Shown piece after piece: positions 59,102 to 64,000 of a stretch of 64,000 bases of DNA (its first letter is position 1; the number at the start of each line of letters is the position of its first letter). The position numbers and the translations under genes are program-made. This stretch comes from Nannocystis bainbridge. Lineage in GTDB: Bacteria > Myxococcota_A > Polyangia > Nannocystales > Nannocystaceae. Location: assembly GCF_028368995.1 (NCBI RefSeq), contig NZ_JAQNDL010000004.1:690001-754000 (forward strand). The letters run 5' to 3'. The notes beneath the pieces were generated by a model, which saw only the letters and a program-made list of their open reading frames with translations, searched no databases and was not told where the DNA came from.

Positions 59102-59854
59102 TCACTCGAGCCAGTACATCTGCTTGTGCATCAGCGCGGTGTAATGCTGCAAGGCGGCGTCGGCCTTGCGGGCGCCGGTGAAGGTGGCGACGACGGCGCG
59201 GTTGCCGTTGTCGTCCTGGCGCCAGAGCGTGCGGGTCGGCAGATCGAGGGCGGCGAACTCGTCGGCGAGGGCGGCGACGTCGGTGAGGTCGATGCCGAGA
59301 GTCTCGAAGAGATCGCGCAGGGTCTCGAAGGCGTCGTCGGTCGCGGAGGCGCGCACGAGGGTCGGGAAGTTGTCGAAGTCGGGGTGGTCGAGCGGGCGCT
59401 GGAGGATGAACACCCTGCCGGTGCCGGGCGAGGCGAACTGCAGGAATTCGAACCAGCCGAGGCCGTCGAGGACGTGGCGCTCGGTCTCGAGGTCGAGGCG
59501 GGCAGCGAACTTGCGCAGCGGGTCCTTGAGGCCGGCGACCTCGCGGAACGGGCCGGTGATGGTGCCGCGCTGGAGCTGTCGCAGCGACTCGGCGGCGTCG
59601 AGCGGGCGAAAGATGTGCGGGCTGGCGAGGTCGCGGGGCGGGACGCGCGAGTCGGCGTTGCAGAGGTCGTGCAGGGCGTTGGTGGCGAGCCGATTGGCGA
59701 CGGCCGGTCCCTCGAAGGTCGAGCCCCAGGCCGCCTGCGCCCAGGCCTGCAGGCCGGCGTGGGTCTCGCTACCGTCGATGAAGCCGCGCAGGCGCTGGAC
59801 CAGAGACGCGGTGAGGGTGCGGATCCGGAGGTCGTCAGGGTCCCCGACAGGCAT
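59102..59854 (-). CDS. Uncharacterised protein
   Basis: 250 residues from ATG 59854 (MPVGDPDDLRIRTLTASLVQ). Helical first half with LRGFIDGSETHAGLQAWAQA; the second half has alternating strands and helices (RVFILQRPLDHPDFDNFPTL, GNRAVVATFTGARKADAALQ). No signal peptide and no recognised family. The aromatic end MHKQMYWLE may be structurally important. Monocistronic. Confidence 0.65.
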   Translation of the reverse strand: MPVGDPDDLRIRTLTASLVQRLRGFIDGSETHAGLQAWAQAAWGSTFEGPAVANRLATNALHDLCNADSRVPPRDLASPHIFRPLDAAESLRQLQRGTITGPFREVAGLKDPLRKFAARLDLETERHVLDGLGWFEFLQFASPGTGRVFILQRPLDHPDFDNFPTLVRASATDDAFETLRDLFETLGIDLTDVAALADEFAALDLPTRTLWRQDDNGNRAVVATFTGARKADAALQHYTALMHKQMYWLE

Positions 59855-60284
59855 GCAGGGCGAGGGTACCACGGGGGTCGATGCGCAGAGGTGGTATCGC
59901 CTGGCTTTTGAGACAGGCAGCGCAGGTGCGCTCGGGGGCGGGGAGAGGTGGTTTGCCGGGTCGCCGCAGCGACGAATGCGGCGACGGGTCGGCGCCGCTG
60001 CGTTGCTCGCTTCACGGAGGAGAACAGGGAGAGCGGGACAGGGGCGTCCTCGCACGCGCGTGAGGGCGCCGCAGGTCGTCCCGGGTGGGTCGGTGCAGGC
60101 GTTCGCCGGAGCTCGTCGCGAGGCCTCAGCGCGGGCTCGGGGGCGCACGAGCGGAGATGGATGGGCGGGCGCCTGGGCGGGCGCCCAGTGAGATGTCCTT
60201 TCGGCCATGTCGTCAGGCGCGAATCCTCGGGCGGCGAAGTGGCGCTTGACGTGGGGTCGGCCGATCACGCATTGGTTCGGCGTG
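59855..60284. other. Divergent intergenic region with hairpins
   Basis: 430 bp upstream of both the leftward gene at 59102 and the rightward lipoprotein. GTCGCCGCA (59960-59968) and TGCGGCGAC (59977-59985) form a perfect 9-bp stem with an 8-nt loop. ATGTCC-TTTC-GGCCAT at 60193-60208 (one mismatch) belongs to the CATGTCC family and lies in the leader of the lipoprotein gene. Confidence 0.5.
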
Positions 60285-61163
60285 ATGTCTTTCCATGCGT
60301 CCCCGTGGCTATCGTCGTTGGTCTCGTTCTGTCTGTGCGCGCCGTTTTTGACGGCCTGCGGGGGCGACGAGGAGTCGGGGGCGCCGCCGATCGGGCCGAT
60401 CCAGCAGGTGTCGTTCGAGGTGATTCCGACGCCGCTCTACGAGCTGGGGATGCTCGACCTTACGCTCGAGAACGCGAGCTACGAGCAGCGCGAGGCGTTC
60501 ACGGTCGAGGTCCGCGACGCGATGGTGCCCGACGTGGTCGCGCTGGTCGGGCTGGCGGATCAGATGCTCGACACGGAGCTGACGCCGGGCGGGTTCCAGC
60601 GGGTGACGAACCCGTCGCTGCAGACGCGGCTGATGGCGAGCGGCTCGCAGGTCGAGACGCTGGCGGCGGGCCTGGGCTACGTGTTCAGCCAGTGGAGCGT
60701 GCTGGTGGCCGATTTTGCGGCGGAGGACGGCGGGACGGGCTACGCGGTGGTGTCGTTCGACGTGGCGCAGGTCGACCCCGAGCTCGGGCAGGCGTTCTTC
60801 GACCACGCGGCCGATGTCGACGCGGGCCTCGGCGGCGGCTACTTCGCGTTCGCGTCGGAGGTCATCTACCTCAACCTGCGCGGGCCCGACGGCGAGCCGT
60901 ACAGCGGGCTGGATGACGACTCGTTCGTGGCGGCGGTCGAGGACGCCGCCGACAGCTTCGCGCCGTACAAGGCAGAGCTGGCGCAGGCGGGCGAGGCGGG
61001 GGTGATCTTCGTCGAGAACGACTGGAAGACCGCGCCCGCCGGCGAGGATTATTTGGCGGTGCTGGATCCGCTGGGGGAGGCGGCGCTGGCGGAGCTGGCA
61101 GAGCTGCAGGACGAGCACGTCGAGCGCTTCAAGGCCGCGGTCGAGAATTACGGCTGGCAGTGA
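60285..61163 (+). CDS. Lipoprotein of unknown function
   Basis: 292 residues from ATG 60285, chosen over ATG 60207 because it gives a compact signal (MSFHASPWLSSLVSFCLCAP then FLTAC, lipobox). No Thr-rich spacer. The mature part mixes helices and strands (VSFEVIPTPLYELGMLDLTL, DAMVPDVVALVGLADQMLDT) and ends in a helical region (AALAELAELQDEHVERFKAA). No family recognised. Confidence 0.75.
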   Translation: MSFHASPWLSSLVSFCLCAPFLTACGGDEESGAPPIGPIQQVSFEVIPTPLYELGMLDLTLENASYEQREAFTVEVRDAMVPDVVALVGLADQMLDTELTPGGFQRVTNPSLQTRLMASGSQVETLAAGLGYVFSQWSVLVADFAAEDGGTGYAVVSFDVAQVDPELGQAFFDHAADVDAGLGGGYFAFASEVIYLNLRGPDGEPYSGLDDDSFVAAVEDAADSFAPYKAELAQAGEAGVIFVENDWKTAPAGEDYLAVLDPLGEAALAELAELQDEHVERFKAAVENYGWQ

Positions 61164-61243
61164 GACCCGCCGGGCGCGCGGGTGCGGCTCGAAAAATTTT
61201 CGAGGCCGGTCACGTTCGGCCGGGTCGGCGGGTCTTCGTGGGC

Positions 61244-61852
61244 ATGAAGACGTTGCTCCGGATCGACGCCAGCGCTCGCCTCGAGGGTTCGAGCTCGCGG
61301 CAGCTCGCCGACCACTATCAAGCGCGCTGGACGGCGGCGCACCCGGGGGCGCGGGTGCTCGTCCGCGACCTCGCGCGCAGCCCGGTGCCGCACCTCGACG
61401 CGGCGACGATCGCGGCGTTCTACGGCGCGCCGGTGGACGAGGGCGCGCGGCCGGCCGGGCTGGCGCTGTCGGACGTGCTCATCGCGGAGCTGCGCGCGGC
61501 CGATCGCGTGCTGATCAGCAGCGCGCTGTACAATCAGTCGCTGCCGTCGACGCTGAAGGCGTGGATCGATCACGTGGTCCGCAACGGGCACACGTTCGAG
61601 AGCCGCGAGGGCCGGCCGGTGGGGCTGCTCGGCGGGACGCCGGTGACGATCGTGGTCGCGCGCGGCGGGGTGACGTCGGGGCTGGTCGACGACTTCGAGA
61701 CGCCCTATCTGCGGGCGATCCTCGGGTTCGTCGGCATCACTGACATCGAGGTGATCCCGGTCGAGGCGACGGCGCACGACGAGGCTTCACGAGCGCTGCG
61801 CTTCGCGGCGGCGTGGGCCGAGGTCGATCGGCGGATCGATGCGAGCGGGTGA
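61244..61852 (+). CDS. azoR: FMN-dependent NADH azoreductase (AzoR family)
   Basis: 202 residues from ATG 61244. Flavodoxin-like fold of the AzoR family: RIDASARLEGSSSRQLADHY holds the FMN phosphate loop. The block ISSALYNQSLPSTLKAWIDH corresponds to the family P-M-Y-N-F-x-I-P-x-x-L-K-x-W-I-D motif, and VVARGG follows. It transfers two electrons from NAD(P)H to azo bonds or quinones and is usually a quinone-detoxifying enzyme. Monocistronic, 80 bp after the lipoprotein gene. Confidence 0.87.
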   Translation: MKTLLRIDASARLEGSSSRQLADHYQARWTAAHPGARVLVRDLARSPVPHLDAATIAAFYGAPVDEGARPAGLALSDVLIAELRAADRVLISSALYNQSLPSTLKAWIDHVVRNGHTFESREGRPVGLLGGTPVTIVVARGGVTSGLVDDFETPYLRAILGFVGITDIEVIPVEATAHDEASRALRFAAAWAEVDRRIDASG

Positions 61853-61895
61853 GACGGTGCCGAATTTGCCACGCTGCGCTCGCGTGGCGCGGAAG

Positions 61896-62032
61896 ATGTC
61901 TTTGAAGACATGTCCGGAAGAGCATGCGATCGCGCCGGGCCTCGGAGTTTGCACGCCTGCAGGACCGTCGGCATTGCTGCGCGGCGGTCACCGCTCGTGA
62001 GAGCGAGATGTCCGATATGTCTTGAGGGACAT
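61896..62032. terminator. Two CATGTC-type hairpins between convergent genes
   Basis: ATGTCT-TTGA-AGACAT at 61896-61911 is a perfect 6-bp hairpin ~45 bp after the azoR stop. ATGTC (62018-62022) / GACAT (62028-62032) lies ~30 bp beyond the stop of the leftward gene at 62061. Each is placed to end one of the two facing transcripts. No U-tracts. Confidence 0.5.
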
Positions 62033-62060
62033 ACGGCGCCGGCATGCCCGCCGGGGCCGC

Positions 62061-62873
62061 TCAGTCGAGGTCGAAGTGGTAGTTGGCGCCGAACTGCGAG
62101 TCCCAGGCCTGGCAGCCGTAGTAGTCCTGATTCTCGAACCACAGCTCGACCTCGCCGGCGCCGGCGGGCACGTCGAGCGTGGCCGGCCAGGCGATCTGCT
62201 GGCCGCCCTGCGGGGCGGTGAGCAGGGCGGACTTCACCGCCCCGCCGTCGAAGCGGTAGTGGACGCGGATGTTCCAGGCGTCCAGGCCGTACTTGGTGCC
62301 GCGGCAGTCGGGCAGGCGCGCGGGGTCGTAGGCGATCACGAGGGGCGCGCCGGCGCGCGGGGTGCCGAGGGTCTCGGTGACCCAATCTGGCTTGAAGGAG
62401 AGGCTTGCGCCGACGCCGAAGTGCCAGTTGGCGCCGAAGTTGGAGTCGTAGGCCGAGCAGCCCCACAGGTTGGTGTTGTGGAACCACAGCGCCAGGTCGC
62501 CCGCGTCGTCGAGCACGAACTCCGGCGGCTGGGTGCCGTTCGAGGGCGAGTGGCCGCCGGCCTCGAAGCTGCCGACAGGGCCGCCGTCGAGCTGGCGATA
62601 ACCGGTGATCGACCACGCCGGCTTGCCGTTCTGTTCGCCGCGACAGTCGGTCAGGCGATCCTCGTCGTAGCTGACATGGACGGTGTTGCCGGCGACGAGC
62701 GGGCCGCCGCTGTTGACGATGGTCCAGTTGTCGCGGAGCTCGAGCCAGGCCGGCTGAATGTGCTCGGGGAGCTCGGTGCCCTCGCGCAATTCGATGGCGG
62801 GCGCCTCGTCCTCCTCGGGGCTGCAGGCGAAGGACGCGAAGAGGCTGAGGACGACGAGCGAGCGAGGATGCAT
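62061..62873 (-). CDS. Lipoprotein with duplicated Trp/Cys-rich domain
   Basis: 270 residues from ATG 62873 (MHPRSLVVLSLFASFAC, lipobox). The mature protein is two similar halves, each ending in the same block: NLWGCSAYDSNFGANWHF and DYYGCQAWDSQFGANYHFDL, each preceded by a W-F-x-N/E segment (LALWFHNTN, VELWFENQD) and a D-C-R-G motif (LTDCRGEQNG, LPDCRGTKYG). This resembles the myxobacterial DUF6209-type domain (from memory), a beta-sandwich that may bind carbohydrate. Probably surface-exposed. Confidence 0.75.
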   Translation of the reverse strand: MHPRSLVVLSLFASFACSPEEDEAPAIELREGTELPEHIQPAWLELRDNWTIVNSGGPLVAGNTVHVSYDEDRLTDCRGEQNGKPAWSITGYRQLDGGPVGSFEAGGHSPSNGTQPPEFVLDDAGDLALWFHNTNLWGCSAYDSNFGANWHFGVGASLSFKPDWVTETLGTPRAGAPLVIAYDPARLPDCRGTKYGLDAWNIRVHYRFDGGAVKSALLTAPQGGQQIAWPATLDVPAGAGEVELWFENQDYYGCQAWDSQFGANYHFDLD

Positions 62874-63158
62874 GACGGCGTCTTTCTTAGTGGAAAGCCG
62901 CCGGGCCGGCCAGGGGGCAGCAGCGTGCGCGTCGGGGCTGCCCCTGGCTAAAAACGGGTGCAGCGAGCTCGTCAGGGCCGTTCGCTGCAGCGAGGCTCGA
63001 GGTTGCGCGGAGCGGGTCGCGGCTCCACGCGTGAGCTGGCCGACGGCTCACTCGCGCGCCGGGCAAAGCGATGGTGATGCGTCGGGGTCGCTCGGGCGAT
63101 GGCGTCCCGTCGTGGGCGGAGTCGGTGTTCGTTGTCCCGGGACGGCCGCACGAGAGAA

Positions 63159-63186
63159 ACGGACATGGCCCGAAGGACATGTCCGT
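63159..63186 (-). terminator. CATGTCC hairpin, 9-bp stem
   Basis: ACGGACATG (63159-63167) and CATGTCCGT (63178-63186) enclose GCCCGAAGGA. On the minus strand the top of the stem is CC-UUCG-GG. Second of two tandem hairpins downstream of the leftward gene ending at 63331. Confidence 0.6.
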
Positions 63187-63282
63187 CGTGGCGGCCTTGG
63201 GGGCTGCCGATTCGATGCTTTCATGGCATGACCGAAGCGTCACGCCTCGGGCGTCCGATGGCGATCGATCGGGCGCAGTGGC

Positions 63283-63308
63283 ATGACATGGCCCGAAGGT
63301 CATGTCAT
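63283..63308 (-). terminator. CATGTCAT hairpin, 8-bp stem
   Basis: ATGACATG (63283-63290) and CATGTCAT (63301-63308) enclose GCCCGAAGGT, nearly the same loop as the hairpin at 63159-63186 but with compensating arm changes. On the minus strand the tip is CC-UUCG-GG. It starts 22 bp beyond the stop of the Cys-rich gene, as a terminator would. Confidence 0.6.
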
Positions 63309-63330
63309 CAAGGTGCGCCCGGGCCTGGCG

Positions 63331-64000
63331 TCAGGGGAACACGGCGACGCAGCGGTTGTTCTCGCAGGCCAGGGTGGCGCCGCAAGGGTCGGCGCCGTCG
63401 CAGCAGCCGGACGACTGGATGTGGGTGTGGAGGACGTCCCAGTCGGCCAAAGTGTCCTTGTGGACGCCGACGTTGCCGCAGGTGTCGCTCTGGTAGCACA
63501 TGGCCTCGGCCAGGACGCAGTCGCTGACGTCGTTGCACGGCTTGTCCTGCTCGAGCACCGAGTCGGCTTGGGCCTGGAAATCGATGCACTGGTCGACGCA
63601 GGCGCACGCGGGCGGAGCGTCGGGGTCGGAGCAGCTGCCCCAGCCGGCCGGGACATCGATCCACTGGGCGGGGTGCTCGCCGGCCCGGCCGGTAGCCTTT
63701 TCATAGTAGTAGCCGGGCGCGTCGGCGCCGCCCACGTAGTTGGCGGGGAACCAGAGGCAAGCCGGGAAGACCTCGTCGAGGACGCACTGCTGGTTCTCGT
63801 CGACCCGGTGGAGCTGGATCATGGCGAACTGGTTGCAATCGGCGGCGAGGCAGGCGGCCTCTTCCTTGATCAGCGGGCACTCGACAGGCGGCCCCTCGTC
63901 GGCGGGGATGCAATGGGCGGCGTAGCAGTCGTCGGTGACCTCGCAGGTGCAGACGTTGTTCTGCGGGTCCTCGCTGCATCCGGTGAGCCGGACGTCGCAG
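63331..64000 (-). CDS. Cys-rich secreted protein, C-terminal part (partial)
   Basis: The frame is open from the window edge to TGA at 63331-63333, giving ~222 residues without a start. It is very Cys-rich (CTCEVTDDCYAAHC, CSDPDAPPACACVDQCIDF, CNDVSDCVLAEAMCYQSDTC, SSGCCDGADPCGATLACENN), so it should be exported and disulfide-bonded. No catalytic motif recognised. The N-terminus, probably with a lipobox, lies beyond the window. Confidence 0.65.
   Translation of the reverse strand, partial: CDVRLTGCSEDPQNNVCTCEVTDDCYAAHCIPADEGPPVECPLIKEEAACLAADCNQFAMIQLHRVDENQQCVLDEVFPACLWFPANYVGGADAPGYYYEKATGRAGEHPAQWIDVPAGWGSCSDPDAPPACACVDQCIDFQAQADSVLEQDKPCNDVSDCVLAEAMCYQSDTCGNVGVHKDTLADWDVLHTHIQSSGCCDGADPCGATLACENNRCVAVFP

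Larger units (their letters stand above)
62874..63330. other. Intergenic region with two hairpins
   Basis: 457 bp between two leftward genes. It contains the two best CATGTCC-family hairpins (63159-63186 and 63283-63308). Open frames on both strands show no motif. The promoter of the 62061-62873 gene should be near its left end. Confidence 0.4.

Noticed and set aside
55439..59911. 1490-codon plus-strand frame.
   Set aside because: It is antisense to the integrase, the split lipoprotein and the 250-residue protein, all of which have clear motifs or signals on the minus strand.
1..64000. Search for tRNA, rRNA, riboswitches and a replication origin.
   Set aside because: No CCA-ending cloverleaf, rRNA core sequence, known riboswitch pattern or dnaA-box cluster was noticed; this is reading by eye, so a covariance-model scan would be needed to exclude them.

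Overview
The window is high-GC, gene-dense DNA of a myxobacterium, most likely the Nannocystaceae group of Polyangia. This is inferred from many lipoproteins with a short signal, a lipobox and a Ser/Thr/Gly-rich spacer, a DUF4215 cysteine-rich repeat protein, FG-GAP/VCBS lipoproteins, Ser/Thr kinases, and sigma or kinase proteins carrying a single membrane span. No rRNA, tRNA or CRISPR array was seen.

Left chromosomal part (1-25.9 kb): the C-terminal end of a terpene synthase; a leftward three-gene cassette encoding a trypsin-EndA nuclease fusion, a subtilisin, and a trypsin with an N-terminal effector-associated domain (a candidate conflict system); an LRR-like lipoprotein; an intact FG-GAP lipoprotein; a D-Ala-D-Ala ligase-like ATP-grasp enzyme; a DUF2071 protein; a membrane-anchored ECF sigma factor following an outer-membrane protein; an amidohydrolase lipoprotein; a small c-type cytochrome; broken kinase genes; an FAD monooxygenase/TetR pair; and a DUF4215 lipoprotein.

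Mobile part (25.9-56.7 kb): an integrated element splits a second FG-GAP lipoprotein gene. The 3' piece lies at 25.4-25.9 kb and the 5' piece at 56.7-58.8 kb, and both break at the same codon as judged from the intact paralogue. A tyrosine recombinase sits just inside the right junction, an 11-bp core recurs at both junctions, and integrase-arm-like repeats lie near both ends. A second copy of the left end at 27.8 kb suggests two related elements side by side. Cargo is a complete kdp potassium system with a porin, an arsenic cluster (arsM, arsR, ACR3, arsC, with a SigZ-like sigma factor nearby), Nannocystaceae-style lipoproteins, a dual-domain Ser/Thr kinase, and two divergent paralogous DNA-binding membrane proteins separated by about 2 kb of short-repeat DNA. 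Fragments of merR, trkH and dapE lie before kdp.

Right chromosomal part (56.7-64 kb): the 5' half of the split gene, an uncharacterised protein, a lipoprotein, an azoreductase, a lipoprotein with a duplicated domain, and the end of a Cys-rich protein. A family of short hairpins based on CATGTCC, often with a UUCG loop, occurs in the flanking chromosome and was not seen between genes inside the mobile element.
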